A stretch of DNA of 64,000 nt from Syngnathus acus (Eukaryota > Chordata > Actinopteri > Syngnathiformes > Syngnathidae). Positions 12,801 through 24,149 of this stretch are shown one piece after another. The stretch is taken from assembly GCF_901709675.1 (NCBI RefSeq), contig NC_051106.1, forward strand, positions 4,846,001 to 4,910,000, written 5' to 3'. The notes beneath the pieces were generated by a model that did no database searches, was not told where the DNA came from, and saw nothing but the letters and a program-made list of their open reading frames with translations. Within the stretch, counting starts at the first letter, position 1. Every line of letters begins with the position of its first letter. Position numbers and translations under genes: made by a program.

Positions 12801-15800
12801 CAATATTTCTCTGATTTCATTTGGTATACAATATTTTAGATTATTTTTGTTCTATTTTTATGGATCATTTATATTTTTATTATTATATTTAGTTTTATTT
12901 ATTATTATTTGGTGGCTATCAGCATTTTAAATCAAAGTTATCGATGCTCATTTTAATGGTGAAATCAGAATTTGTTCAAATGAATGTTGAATTAACTTTT
13001 AAGACCAAAATGGTCAGCATAGATGAAATCCCAGTGACTTGCCCATGAACTGCTGAGTTATGACTCCCTCATGTTTCAAAAAAATAATAAAATAAAAACA
13101 CGACCTTACCTAAGCACCGCGCTGTCCAAGAAGCGCCCACATGAAGGGGAAGCTTTTATGTTAGCATTCCCAAAGCTATTCAGAGAATCTCCCTGCAAAC
13201 CACTTGGTCTTGAGTGGGAACATCCCGCCTCATAGAAGCTCATTCCTGAAGAGCCAAACGTGCCTCCTCACTCAAAACGACATTGTTTGGCTGCGTTGCA
13301 CGGCCAGGCTTGTATTTGAAGTAATCAAGGAATGATACCCATGGTTGACTGAGGTGTTATTTTGTACATGGAAACTGTCGTGTCACCATGAAGTAAGTTT
13401 CTCGGATCTACCCACCTGTGTTTGACATTTCTGAAGATGTGAGACATTTTACTTATTGAGGGGGGGAAAACACGTAGTCTTCCCCGCCATGTTTCTGCAC
13501 AGTGGCTCTGAAAGATGATCCCAAGGAGGAGCGTATTTATTCATTTTCCAGTGGGTTTTGTGGAGTCAACACGAGGGATGGAGAGAAGTGGAGACAGGAG
13601 GGTGCCATGGGACAGCTTACAGTGTGGAATGACTGGAAGCAAGCACTTTTTTCCAAGCGCTTCTCAGTAATGCCGTTTCTCCCACCTCATTGTTTTTTCA
13701 TTTTCGTAGCCGAGTCTTAATTCATGCAATGTAGGTGACATTTATCTTGGCTTTCACAAGATCCATGCTGGGCACTTTAATGTGATCACTCTTTCATCAT
13801 CCTCTTTTCAGCCGATTACATTTTTGTCCTCCGAACAAAACGGCCCACAAAATCGTGACAATGGCTCTTAGGAATGAAATGCCGGAGCTATCCAGTCGCT
13901 AGAAAAAGAGAGTCTAGTTTTGAGAGTTTCATCACCATATTTAATACCGCTCACTCAAATCTTTGCAATCATTTCCTGTTCATTCGAACCATCTGCGACT
14001 TCCTGACAGTCAGTCTTGACAACCTCTTCACTGCCTGTTAAATATATTCTTCTTCCTTGAGCTGTCCAGGAATATTGTGCAAGACCATCCCATCAACTAC
14101 ATGACTTCATTAAAAACATTTTTTTTTAAATTTGGCTTTTGGCTACCCAAGTGCACCTTCCTGGCTCTCATGAGTGTCCATATTTGTAGGGTTTCCGGGA
14201 GAGAGAAATAGTCAAGGGGGCTGTTCCGAGTCTCTACACCACGTTTCACTTATTGGGTACAGACTGTGCGGCTCCTCCGTGGGCTTGGCCCGGGGCCACC
14301 TGGCAGCCAAACAAAGGTGCCCTTCCTGGCCTTGCTCAAGCTGAAACGCAGCCATAGGCCATGCAACCTGGAAACTCAGATTCTCATTTATCAGCACAGA
14401 AATTACATCAGATATTCTCAATTCCATTTGCGGTGCTTTGAACCTCTTACTGTACTGTGAAGCTGGAAGACCATCAGCATCTTAGGTAACCATATGAAGC
14501 TGGAGCGAAAATAACACCGACATGAGATTGGGCTGGAATTCATGCAACACTTCAACCAATGCTGTAAGGATGGATTGAAGTGCAGCTCTAAAATATTAGG
14601 TCAGAAATAACCTCTTCCACCCAAGTCTTTGAAGAACTCCTTTTAAGCAAACAAATACTGGGAAGAATTTTCTTTTTAGTGCAGCCAATTGCAATAAAAA
14701 AAAAAAGACAATCTTGTTCTCTTTCAATATATAACATCAATTTGAACTGTAACATCAGCGGTATCATTCATTATATTGAGCTGACTTGAAAAAAAAAGAA
14801 AAAAAATCACTCCGCCCTGTAGTTCCTCCTTGGTTGACTCCCAAAACATCTAGTGTAGTTTTTTCCCTGCTGCTAGCAGTAGTTCGACACCCCATACACA
14901 CGGCTGGACACATTCTTGGAAATAGCTCAGTAAATTTGAATTTAGCTTTCAACTCTTGCCCAGGGGTCTCTCGCTTTGCATACGAACGGAGAGAAGTCTG
15001 ATAAAATAGTCTCACAGTTACTTATTCCACAAAATAAGGGGACATATATGAATTTTACATAATGGCTGCCAACTTTCACTCAAAGGTTTTTAGGCTTATC
15101 AAGTCAAGTGTATAGATCTGCTCGGATCCTCCCTTCCTGCGCGGTATAATTGGTGTGCAAAATGGAGGGCGAGTATCTAATTTAAACTTCTCGTCCCATA
15201 GGATCAACATTCAGACGAAACAAGCACTCCCCACGCTAAGGTTCCCACAAAGACTTCCAGCTTTCCGGGACCACCCCATCACAGTCACATCAAGACCCGC
15301 GATCGTCCCGATCTCTCCCCAAAGCCACCCAGCGAGGCCCGAGAGGGCCCGATCAGGAAACCGGCAACAGCACGCCTCGTCAAGTAAGCGCCGCCTTTTG
15401 ATACGACCGATTCTTCGTGTTGCTTCTGGCGTGAGAACGTCCAGCGTCGTGGAGTTCAAGAGGACAAATCTAATTCTAATGAGAGTTCCAACATGTGTGC
15501 TGTGCTCCACGTCTTTTTGGCTGCCGGGTGGATCTGCCTCCTCAGTAAACAACGTCCGCACGGGCCCGATTTCTGCCTGAACCATAAACACAACTTGGTT
15601 CAGTGGAAGGGCCCGGGCTCGGAGCACCGTTTAAATCCTGTTTGGTTTGGAGATAAGCTGAAGAGCATTGAAGGGAAAATTAAAGGAGAAAAGTCAAACG
15701 GTGCTTAACGGCTAGTTCCCCAACTCACATTATGACTTTATTACTACAGAATCCGGCCAAATTACACAACAAAGACAAACCGCTGTGATCGGACTCCGAT

Positions 15801-18800
15801 GTTATTTTAATGCTTTCTGCAGGTGCGAGGGCTTGATCACGCTCATAAAATCCGTCCGTGAAGTTCCAGCTGTGCTCCTTTCCCTTTACAATGTATTCCT
15901 CCATGTTTACATACAGCGTGGATGTTAGCAGGCTTGACGGGAGTGTGTTAATATTACGGAAGTGCTCTGTTTGCTGACGTGGTTCATTCATACACCTTGC
16001 TCGGACTGACCGAGGGTCGGCCAGCTAATAGTTAAACGGGCAACCCAGGGGTTGTAGTGCAGCCGCTTAGGTGCCGTGTTTGCTCCTGAGTGTGTGTATG
16101 TGTGTGTCTCTTCCTGGCAGTTGCCGTGTTTACCCACTGCATGTGGAATTCCAGAGCAACCTTCCCCTCCCCAGAGCCCCCCCCCCTCTCCTTCCCCAAC
16201 ACTCTCCTCCGTCCTGCATTTTTGTGGTCGACCAGTGTGACAGGGGAGAGTGTGGGAAAAACGGAAGCTTCAGGACCAAAAAGCACTGATGGAAACAATG
16301 AAAGAAGAAAGAGAATGGAAACGAGTGACAGAAAATTCAACTCTGTCCAGGGGAATGGAGATGATTGTTTGCAGAGAACGGTGGGATAATAAGTTGCTTC
16401 CCTTCGAGCGCTCATTTTAGGGGCAACCCTATCCTTCTGTTATCTGATATTCATCCCGGTGTACGCCTAAGCCTGTCTGACTTACAATAGAATCACTGTG
16501 CTTGGTTTATTCATCCACTTCAAGGTTATCCACCTTCCTCTCACCGGCAGTTGAACTGCACGCCGCACCGTACGGCACAAACGTGCCACTGATCACCGCG
16601 ACACTGGCTCATTTCATCTGTTTATCAGAGGAATGTTCCACTTGTGGGATTGTTGCACAAAGGTGTAGTCAGTTAGAGCGATAGGCTAAATAAATGTGGA
16701 GCAAGTCCCGAGAGCTCCATTCATAATCGGGAAAAAGTGCAGATAAGAAGGCTAGAAAATGGACGGGCGGCAAAAGAAAATGAGAAGTACCTGTCAAAGC
16801 AGCTGAGAAAATCCCTTTCCTTTGACTCAAATCATGTTTAATGACCTGATTCTACGTGATTCTGCAACCTAACTTGGCTCTTTTCCTGTTTACTTACGCA
16901 TTTAACACAGCCCATTTATGCAGGAAACTAGATAGGCTTGAATTAATTGCCCTCTCAACTGGTTGCAGACAAATCGAACGTTATTCCATTGCGTCAAGAT
17001 GCCGCAATTCATTTGCTCAAAATGAGTCATGTTTCTAACTCCCATTTTTTTTTTACGCCGGATGCCCTCGCTGATGCAATACACCCATTTTTCCGGCATG
17101 TAGATATCCAGTGGTTGGGTGTCGGGGATGAGGAACCCAAGGCAGCATCACATGACCCCCGCTTGAAGATGAAGTTACAATCAACAAAATCTAATCTCCC
17201 CTAAAGTAGCCCAAACATTGGGAATAGAAAAGCGCCTTTTGACATTTCTGCCAACATGTGGCACACGCGTGTACGGCAGAAGTTGGTATCACGTCGGGTT
17301 GAGCAAGGTTCTCCGTCCTATCAACATACCGCAGCTGCCAACCCCCTCGGCTGCGAGGCCTTAACGGCGGGATGACTTCACTGAAGTCTTTGAAAGCGGC
17401 AATTTGTAGCGCAAATAAATGGGCCTGTTTGGTATTTTGTTTGCACGCTTTGCCGAGTCGCAGCTGTAGCTACGGAAACCGCCGGCTGTCGTGTGGCATT
17501 ACTAATAGGGTGACAATTACAGGAGTGCCATTAATGTCAACCTCGCTGCCGCTTTCACTCCCTATTAATCAGCCGCAACGGTTGCACAGGATACCGTATA
17601 CACGCCGAAGCTGCCAAAAACGTGTTTATGGTTCAATTCCATCCCTTTTGGTCGGTCTGAATAACATTCTGACAGGTTACCTGTGTGTGCTACAAGGTGT
17701 GCACATAGTCAAAGTGATGTGAAACCCCCTGAGGTCACTACCACCCCTAACCCTAACACCCCCCCCCCCGCCTCTCCATATGAAAGGAGTTGCTTCCTCT
17801 CAAAGTATGCCACTCTTAAAGTGGGCCAATTCTATTTGTGGTTGTGTAATGGTATGAAAGAACAACTGTGCAGCCCCTTACAAGGAGGCAGTGTGTACCC
17901 TCATTACCTGGTTAATGCTCTTCTGGCATGCGGCTGCCATGAGGTGAGAGGTTAATACCTGCTAAGCTTTATTTATTGACCCCCACCCCTCCCTTCTCTG
18001 CTCCAAACAAAAAATACTTAACAGACTGAATGTATACAGTTACAGCCACGCCTGCTCCCGCTCCACGCCTCGCTAACATTTACGATGATTTAATGCATTT
18101 GCTATTTGATTTTTTGGAGGAAAAAAAAAACAAGCTCTTGTAATGTGTCATGTCTACAATCTGCAGGGATCTCGGTGAAACGCTTTGATATAAATGTAGC
18201 ATGTAAAAGGCCACATATTCACTATTCAGTGGAAGACAGATGCCCATGTGTGTATAAGTTGCCACTTTATTACCATTATACAGCCTTATGTCGCCATTAA
18301 TGCAAAAGTAACTCCATTCAGTATCAATTAAGATCTTGAATGCTTAGTCCTTATTATTTTGCATTTAACTTCCTTATAGGCAGCCGTCCAATCAGATGTC
18401 GCCATATGGAGGTTTGACCAACGGGCAGCATTTGGTCTACGAAGCCATCTCTGCTAAATCAGGTGAGTCTCATCCTGCGGTTCCGCACGTGCACACACAT
18501 TTCCGTTGCCAGTGTGAATGATGGCAGCCAGGATACGGATGACCGATAAGCGCAATGGGATATTTTTACCTCGGTGTTGTGTAAAAGCAGTTAGATGAAT
18601 TAGAATAACTTAGCAGAGGTGATGTCATCGCTGAAGGATGCATCAAAGAGGCTGAGCAATGATGGCATTTTGAAACAGAGAGGACATTCCCATCTGTTGG
18701 ACAATTCTCCCCCCAGTTCCACTTACTCTCCGTTTGCCAAAAGCTTGTTCACTTGCACCGAGAGAATAAAAAATCCAGCTCCGGGGTTTATTGCGGCTAA

Positions 18801-21800
18801 TGTGCTGCACTTGTGGCTTTCTGCACTCACGTGTGCCCCGTCATCTTTCAGGATCTGAGCCGCTCTTTCCATCACGAACCGGCGGCCCGGAGAAGTGTTG
18901 AGGTTATTGCAGCACCGGTGATATTAAGCAGTTTTCACCGATGCACCGCACATCTGTTTGTCTGATCACGGCTCTTTTTCCATCGCAGCATTAACATTAG
19001 CAAATCATACCATTCATCACTTCATTTGAGTGTCACAGTCAAGCCCAAGCAGAGATCAGCCCGCGTTCGTCCAAACTGAGCTGTCGGAAAAATACGCTAG
19101 CTGTGCGCCGCCCACAAAATAAAAACGAGTTTGTGTGTCTGGATTGTGTGTGCGTGCGTGTGTGTGTGTGTAACTGTCACTGTGAATGTGTGTTTGTGAC
19201 CAGAACATTTATTTTCATTCTTCTCCTTAAAGTATTGAAAACTGGTCTTGGTTAACAAACATCTTATAAATTCATCAATTCCTGTAACTGGATCAGTTGG
19301 GAGCAGCTTCTGCATTTTACAAGACACTTTTTTCCATTGTGTGGGGCATACGAGGGAGATGTTACACGTAAGAGTAAAACCCTAAAGAAAAACAGCCAAA
19401 GCCTTTGACCTGCACTTTCTAAGTTCTGCTTTCAATGTGAGCCAATTATCACCATTTTTTTTTTTAATTGAACACAAACAGTCCTAAATAATTCAAATGA
19501 GATGTTACTGTTACTGAAGCAGCAGGAATAAATACAATGTGCAATGGGCTGCTTCCTTTTATTGTATTATTATTAATATTTATTTTATTATTATATTTTA
19601 GTACTTTGATTTGATTTATTCTTTTATTTATTTTATTAAGCAAGATTATCTGCTTAGGAGAAATAGTGAGAATTATTCAGCAAGTAATGTTACTGTTACT
19701 GAAGCAGCAGGAATAAATACAATGTGCAATGGGCTGCTTCCTTTTATTATTATTAATATTTATTTTATTATTATATTTTAGTACTTTTAGTTGATTTTAT
19801 TTATTTTATTAAGCAAGATTATCTGCTTAGGAGAAATAGGGAGAATGATTCAGCAAGTGCGCAGATCTCTCCATCCATTGACGATGAAAGTGAAGAGAAA
19901 CAGAGAGCCAGTTTGGTGCTTCGGAGGAAAGAGGCGTGGACGGAGGGGGCAGGGTGTTATTAGAAGGTCCGCAGCCTTTGTGCTTGCCCGGTTTACCTTT
20001 TGCAGTGAGATGACTGCACCGCACTGATTGAGTGTGACAGCGACTGCAAATGGAGAGCATTCTCTGTGATCAGCTGTCAGTCGCCATTAATCACACGTTC
20101 CCTTTATCTCTCTCTCTTGTAAACTCCTCTAATCTCTTCCTCTATTTGCTCAGACAACGCTCCTTTTGTGCACCTTCAATCGAACCGCCTCTCCCGTGTG
20201 TTAGTCTTGTCAATTTTGGTGACATGAAAGCAAAGGCGGGCTTTTTGTTTATTTTTTTTATTTTTTTTGTCGAGTTGAAGGGGGGGAAATATGAGTCGCA
20301 TGTGTTGTACAGGCCTCTTCTTGGCCTAGCTGCGCCGCTTCGGCTTTCTCAAGCTTCTGCAGCCGCTGACTGAGAGGAGATTTATTGTCTTCAGTCTGAG
20401 GAGGAAATGAGTGAGTGTCGGATTGTGTCAGGGCGAGGACTCTTTATCAGAATCAGGCAAAGGAAGCGTGTTGCCATCACTTCATTCAGGTGCAAGCGAC
20501 TGAAAAACTCAAAGCAGTGAATGGAAGCCATGTTGACCTGAAGGAGAGTTCAACTTGGTTCAACTCGTCTTATCTTGCATGCGTTGCCAGTGCAGGTGTG
20601 TTGTTGGAATGTAAATTCGATCATAAGACCACAAAGGTATCCAATGAAGGAGACAGATGAATAATATAATAAAAATGTTCCCCGGGATGTTTTAATGTAT
20701 CTAATTTTTAATGTAATGCTTTCATCAAATTACCCCACAAATCAAAATTTCAGCATACTTTACGTACTTCTTTTTTTTGTCATGCTGAAATTAGCCGATT
20801 TTCAGGGACTAGTTTTTATACCCAATTCTTGTTGCATCCCACTTATTTTTATTGATATGGTATTGGGACACTGGCTGGCAATCGAATCCGTCTCATCAGC
20901 ATGTACATTGACACGTTCAGCGGGATTAAAGGAGGTGCCTGGAATGAGACGGAAAGGCGAATGCTTTCCCTTTATCTCTTTCGCTGAGCTACAGGAAGCC
21001 GCTTCCAGCTGTCATGTCATCGGCCTGGAAGTCAGTTTTCCATCTCAGTCAGGCCTCGCGGCGTAGACGAGCACCAAAATAAACAGACTGCGCAGAGAGG
21101 GAATGAAAGGGAATACTGTTTGGGAGCACAAACGCACACGGCAGCTCAAACTGTACTCAGAATGCCTTTTTTACTGGACGTCAGATGATAGGTAGGATGA
21201 GGCGCTGAGCGGCGAGCACATCCAAAGGAGTCGTTCCCCTCCCTTGCTAGGCTCTCGAGTGCAGCATCATTGTGAAAGCTCTCTTAACTCCACAGGCACC
21301 GCTGCAATAAAGTTGAAAAATGTGATTCTAAGGGTCCATGACTGACAGCCGCCTTAGAAAGTAGCACTGTGGTACCTTGACAGTTAAATTTGTTCCGTGA
21401 CCAAGCGACTAAATCAATTTAGTACGCTACTATTTTTGTTACATTTATTTAATCAGGAAAAAATAGCATTGTGGTGAAAAATCCGAAGAATCACAGTAAT
21501 GATCTGGATTTGCTGGAGTTGTGCCTTCATGGGCATGGCCTCGACTGCCTGTGAGCATCTGGGTGTGAGTTGTGGCCTACAGCAGCTTCTTGTAAATGTT
21601 TGCATATTTAATTTGTATGTTGGCTGAAAGTACATTGTGACTATGATTCTCTTTTTCTGCATGGGCATCACATTACTTTAATTGTCCCCCGATTGAATTT
21701 GATTTATTTATTTTACTTGCCAATCACCCCCCTCCACCCTACCAAAAAATAAAAAATTATAGATGGTACTAAAATGGTTGGGCCCCAAGTGATGTATTTG

Positions 21801-22428
21801 ACAGAGCCTCAAATTTCTGACTGCCTCCTGTCCACAGGCAATGTCTAACATTTCAATATTTTGACTACATTACTGCTTCACGGTCTGTAAGATCATGGGC
21901 ATCAATCTGGAGAAGGTAATGTGAACACTTTCTGGGGGCCCCAAGCATTTTGGGTGTCCTCTAACCCTCATTTGACACCATTCTAAAAAAATAAATCAGT
22001 AAAATAGCTACCAGCAACCCCACGTCGCCAAAAGCAAGTCACTCATTTAATGTTTTTCATTGTAGTGAGGTATTTGTCAGCCCCCTCCAATAATCATAAC
22101 CCAAACCAGTTGACTGTTTAACCAGAAGCAAAAAGGTGAGCTCATCGAAGGAATGATGTCATGACACCGCTTCCAAGCACTATCTCAGCATCACCTCAGG
22201 TGGCTTGCTCTTATGTAATCCCCCACACGTCATATTCACCGGAGGTGCTGATTATGTGTAACTTCTGTTTTCTTTATCAACCAATCAGAGGAAGAAGAAA
22301 TGCTGATATCATTGAAAGACGGTTATTAAATTTATTGCAGCCTCTCTTGTACATTTGAATCTCTGTTTCTTTCCCATGCAGGACTTTCGGTGTACCGCAG
22401 AATTCTGCAGGCCCAGGAACCCAGATGA
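782..22428 (+). CDS. ttll5: Tubulin polyglutamylase TTLL5, 3' part (17 coding exons, N-terminal part outside window)
   Basis: TTLL5 adds glutamate side chains to tubulin and to substrates such as RPGR in cilia, centrioles and photoreceptors. Coding exons: 782-873, 1785-1877, 1986-2077, 2478-2540, 3082-3230, 3481-3736, 4300-4417, 4797-4943, 5039-5127, 5226-5374, 5645-6154, 6222-6403, 7769-7899, 12449-12641, 15202-15383, 18380-18462 and 22382-22428. All have AG/GT borders and matching phases, giving an open frame of 857 residues. Recognisable TTLL5 segments are [23 protein letters not shown], the [16 protein letters not shown] block, [13 protein letters not shown] and SSHINLLT followed by LNLAS. 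The roughly 420-residue TTL ligase core lies 5' of the window, so no catalytic residue is visible. The visible part is basic and helical, then serine/proline-rich and probably disordered. In human TTLL5 the region after the core holds the RPGR-binding cofactor domain. The C-terminus differs from mammals, so the last exon is the least certain. Confidence 0.93.
1785..1877 (+). CDS. ttll5: ttll5 exon b
   Basis: Acceptor TTTTTTTGTAG, donor GAGCAG|GTACAG. It is 31 whole codons, phase 0 on both sides, starting [10 protein letters not shown] and ending ILDLTAEQ. Confidence 0.85.
1986..2077 (+). CDS. ttll5: ttll5 exon c
   Basis: Encodes [20 protein letters not shown] and then [11 protein letters not shown], a well conserved TTLL5 block. 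Acceptor GTGGTAG, donor ACGG|GTAAGC; two bases are carried into the next exon. Confidence 0.92.
2478..2540 (+). CDS. ttll5: ttll5 exon d
   Basis: Encodes [20 protein letters not shown], very close to the mammalian motif YLEHKTSMNYMLATRLF. Acceptor CCTTTCTCAG, donor GGAAG|GTAAGC. Confidence 0.93.
3082..3230 (+). CDS. ttll5: ttll5 exon e
   Basis: Acceptor CTGTCTCGAAG, donor ATGGG|GTAGGC. It carries a strongly basic stretch ([20 protein letters not shown]), which could contribute to microtubule or cofactor binding; that role is inferred from charge only. Confidence 0.9.
3481..3736 (+). CDS. ttll5: ttll5 exon f
   Basis: Acceptor CATACCTCAG, donor CATCAG|GTCAGT, 256 nt. Serine-rich ([12 protein letters not shown]) and then a conserved-looking end, [14 protein letters not shown] 193-codon open frame runs antisense to exons e and f and is treated as chance. 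Confidence 0.9.
4300..4417 (+). CDS. ttll5: ttll5 exon g
   Basis: Acceptor TTCTCTCCAG, donor CAAATG|GTACAA. Encodes the helical stretch [20 protein letters not shown], typical of this TTLL5 region. Confidence 0.93.
4797..4943 (+). CDS. ttll5: ttll5 exon h
   Basis: Acceptor TTGTGCACAG, donor GAAAAG|GTGCCT. It is 49 whole codons, including [17 protein letters not shown] and [13 protein letters not shown]. Confidence 0.93.
5039..5127 (+). CDS. ttll5: ttll5 exon i
   Basis: Acceptor TATCTTCCCAG, donor GGCGAG|GTTAGT. Encodes [15 protein letters not shown] and then VFHDYITTA; ends with two bases of a serine codon completed in the next exon. Confidence 0.9.
5226..5374 (+). CDS. ttll5: ttll5 exon j
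   Basis: Acceptor TTGAAACAG, donor CCAAAA|GTGAGT. Encodes [19 protein letters not shown] and then TVFLGTK, one of the best matches to mammalian TTLL5 ([19 protein letters not shown]). Confidence 0.95.
5645..6154 (+). CDS. ttll5: ttll5 exon k (largest)
   Basis: Acceptor CTTTTGAACAG, donor GGAAAAG|GTAAAC, 510 nt. Low-complexity serine/proline-rich sequence ([17 protein letters not shown]) ending in [13 protein letters not shown], which matches the mammalian QKLSRPSSAK motif. Probably intrinsically disordered. Confidence 0.92.
6222..6403 (+). CDS. ttll5: ttll5 exon l
   Basis: Acceptor TCTATCGCAG, donor CGACAT|GTGAGT. Encodes [12 protein letters not shown] and [10 protein letters not shown], matching the mammalian LQRLAEKQ and [10 protein letters not shown] blocks. 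Confidence 0.94.
6404..7768. other. ttll5 intron, no gene seen
   Basis: Non-coding sequence between exons l and m. The first part (6600-6960) is GC-richer and carries a chance minus-strand open frame. No repeat family recognised. Confidence 0.7.
7769..7899 (+). CDS. ttll5: ttll5 exon m
   Basis: Acceptor CCTTCCACAG, donor ACCTA|GTAAGT, splitting a tyrosine codon. Reading through the donor would give an immediate TAG, so splicing is required. Begins [12 protein letters not shown], like the mammalian VTNLNLATGIIN. Confidence 0.88.
8746..8770. repeat. (GACA)n microsatellite
   Basis: About six perfect GACA units inside the ttll5 intron. Confidence 0.95.
9249..9316 (+). pseudogene. tRNA-Val(UAC)-like pseudogene or head of a tRNA-derived SINE
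   Basis: The segment follows the layout of vertebrate tRNA-Val: GGTTC start, TGTGTAGTGGT A-box region, the anticodon loop CTGCTTTACA, then GGGTTTGATCCCC as B box and T arm. Two extra bases sit in the D loop, and about ten bases of the anticodon stem and variable loop are missing, so it cannot fold as a functional tRNA. It is either a decayed tRNA gene or the 5' part of a tRNA-Val-derived SINE; the flanking sequence shows no clear SINE body. Confidence 0.6.
12449..12641 (+). CDS. ttll5: ttll5 exon n
   Basis: Acceptor TTGCTTTCAAG, donor CAGCAA|GTACGT. Phase matches exon m across a 4.5-kb intron. Glutamine-rich ([11 protein letters not shown]); weak similarity to the Q-rich block of mammalian TTLL5. 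Confidence 0.75.
12642..15201. other. ttll5 intron, no gene seen
   Basis: AT-rich in 12660-12960, then unique-looking sequence. No exon, repeat family or RNA gene recognised. Confidence 0.65.
15202..15383 (+). CDS. ttll5: ttll5 exon o
   Basis: Acceptor CTCGTCCCATAG, donor GTCAA|GTAAGC. Open in the frame demanded by exon n ([20 protein letters not shown]...) and by exon p. A different frame is also open here and is rejected because it breaks phase with both neighbours. Confidence 0.78.
15384..18379. other. ttll5 intron with unique-looking stretches
   Basis: Three kilobases between exons o and p. No coding support. The segment 17340-17620 is rich in unique sequence with ATTA/TAAT homeodomain-type cores and is listed as a candidate regulatory element. 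A C run lies at 17758-17769. Confidence 0.6.
18380..18462 (+). CDS. ttll5: ttll5 exon p
   Basis: Acceptor TTCCTTATAG, donor ATCAG|GTGAGT. Encodes [20 protein letters not shown]. Read-through past the donor would reach a stop after about 20 further codons, so an alternative terminal exon is possible. Confidence 0.75.
18463..22381. other. ttll5 last intron
   Basis: Holds a (TG)n-like stretch near 19141-19170 and a 185-bp tandem duplication (19502-19858). A fragment near 21370-21420 resembles a common fish interspersed repeat. No exon recognised. Confidence 0.6.
19502..19858. repeat. Tandem duplication, unit about 185 bp
   Basis: Copy 1 starts ATGTTACTGTTACTGAAGC at 19502; copy 2 starts with the same bases at 19687 and runs to 19858. 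The copies are nearly identical apart from a few substitutions and about 13 deleted bases in the AT-rich centre of copy 2. High identity suggests a recent event. Confidence 0.95.
22382..22428 (+). CDS. ttll5: ttll5 terminal coding exon q
   Basis: Acceptor CTTTCCCATGCAG with a strong pyrimidine tract. In the frame set by exon p it encodes [15 protein letters not shown] followed by TGA (22426-22428). This tail does not resemble the human C-terminus as I know it, so the assignment rests on splice signal and phase only. Confidence 0.6.
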
Positions 22429-23530
22429 CACCAAGGTGACCAGAGGCGCATCCTGCCACTATGCTGGCCTGACAGGTGTCTCTGCATGTAACCACACTGG
22501 AGTATTCTGGGAAAGAACAACAGCAAAAAGTGCGCCGGGGTCTTATGACTGTCCGTCGTGCTGCCGCAGACGTGGCATATCGCGTGCCAGGCACGGAATT
22601 CCCAGCTTTGACGCAGGTTGGGATTTGGTCGTGCAGCCTAATATCAGATGGCCTTTTCCAGCCTGCGTTCACTCTCTTCGCCAACAGTTTCCCTCCCTTC
22701 ATTCTCTCCGTGCTACCGATGCCTCGGAAAGATTTCACAGGCAGATAGCTTTCAACAGATGCTTCGCTGGCATTTAGTATGCAAGCACATGAAGCCACCC
22801 CTGCCTGCCACCACCATCAACTGGAGACATCCCGTGAATGGTAAGCATGCAGACAAGTTCCTGGCAGTAGATACTGACTTCCCAGTCCAGGATGAAAACA
22901 AACAGTTACCAAATCCTTTCTGGCCAAATGGATGAGGTTAATTATAGCTACTGTTGCTGAAACTGACAAGTGGAGGTTTTTTATGGATGGACCTTGTTTG
23001 ATATTTGAAGTAAATTATTGCTGTTAAGTATTGGGCCATTGTTCCAGCATAAAAGTTAATTGTGTACAGGTAGCTCAGCATCCTAATGGATGCATGGAAA
23101 TGGAACTCAGGGCATCTTGTTTGATAAAGCTGTAGATTCATTTAGCGTAATGAATTTTTGTGATCACTTTAAATTATAAACTTGAATTTCGCACGTCATT
23201 CTCATATGTTGCGTTTAGTTTGTACAGATCGTAATAGTCGGATTATCTTGGTACTTTTCATTGCATTGTTGTCACGTGAAACGTGTTTGTTTTTTTACGG
23301 TAAAGGTATGCTTTATTGCAAGAAACGAAATTGAATGTGTATGTTCTACTGCGCTACCACAGTTTTTAGACAATCTGTTCAATTTCTGACTGTTTACAAC
23401 AATCGTGCATGGATATGTTAGCTGTTCTTTTCGGGAATCTGTGATGCTGTTAGTAGCAAAGGGAGACAGTAAAATACATGCCGATCATATCAAAATGTAC
23501 ACTTAATGTAAATAAAGTGGAATTTGACGA
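22429..23530 (+). other. ttll5: ttll5 3' untranslated region (predicted)
   Basis: From the predicted stop to just after the AATAAA at 23511-23516. No coding frame with support. A 173-codon open frame on the minus strand (22277-22798) overlaps this region and looks like chance. Confidence 0.5.
23511..23516 (+). terminator. Polyadenylation signal AATAAA (ttll5)
   Basis: Canonical AATAAA followed within 30 nt by a T/G-rich stretch. A second AATAAA at 23596-23601 could serve as an alternative site. Confidence 0.5.
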
Positions 23531-24149
23531 GCTCTTTGTAGCCTCGCTGTACTTTATCATACCCTTTAAATGAATGTGCTGGATAATTAGTCAACAATAA
23601 AAACAACACCACATTCCTAATACTAAACAGCTCAACCCAACTGTCATTTTAATCATCAAAGAAAAAAAGGGTGTTTCCAATAGTAAGCACAACATAATTT
23701 ACAGTTTGGGATCTTTTGAAAATCGTTCACTTAGTGACATCAATGTCATCATTAGGGAGCGGCATATTAATAAGTCGTTAGGAATTTGATTGATTGTTTG
23801 CCTCAAAGCAAACGCTGTTGATTCAATCATGACTTCAGAAAAAATATGATGCAAGTTATTGTTGACATCCATGCAGACCTCCGCCATACAACACTGATAT
23901 TAAAGATTGAATTCAGAGCATACAGGCAAAGATTCTGCCATTCCAATACTAATAATTGATGAATTGGTCACGTCACCCCCCACCCCTCCCCCCCTGCAGT
24001 CGATTAAGTATGACTGGCTCTCATATAAAAGAAGGGCTTCACTTCCATTTGAAATAATCCCTAGAATCACCATCCCGTTGCAATGCAGAGGTAATAACAT
24101 CACCGTTGAAATACGACTTTAACTAGATTGGTTTCCAGCATTTTTAACA
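23531..24149. other. Spacer between converging ttll5 and tgfb3
   Basis: About 0.6 kb of non-coding sequence between the two predicted poly(A) sites. No feature recognised apart from an extra plus-strand AATAAA at 23596-23601. Confidence 0.55.

Noticed and set aside
15155-15580. Alternative open frame over ttll5 exon o (141 codons)
   Set aside because: Its frame does not match the phase of exons n and p; the chosen frame joins both.
22277-22798. 173-codon open frame on the minus strand across the ttll5 terminal exon
   Set aside because: No recognisable domain, overlaps ttll5 exon q and its 3' UTR, and one or two frames of this length are expected by chance in 64 kb.
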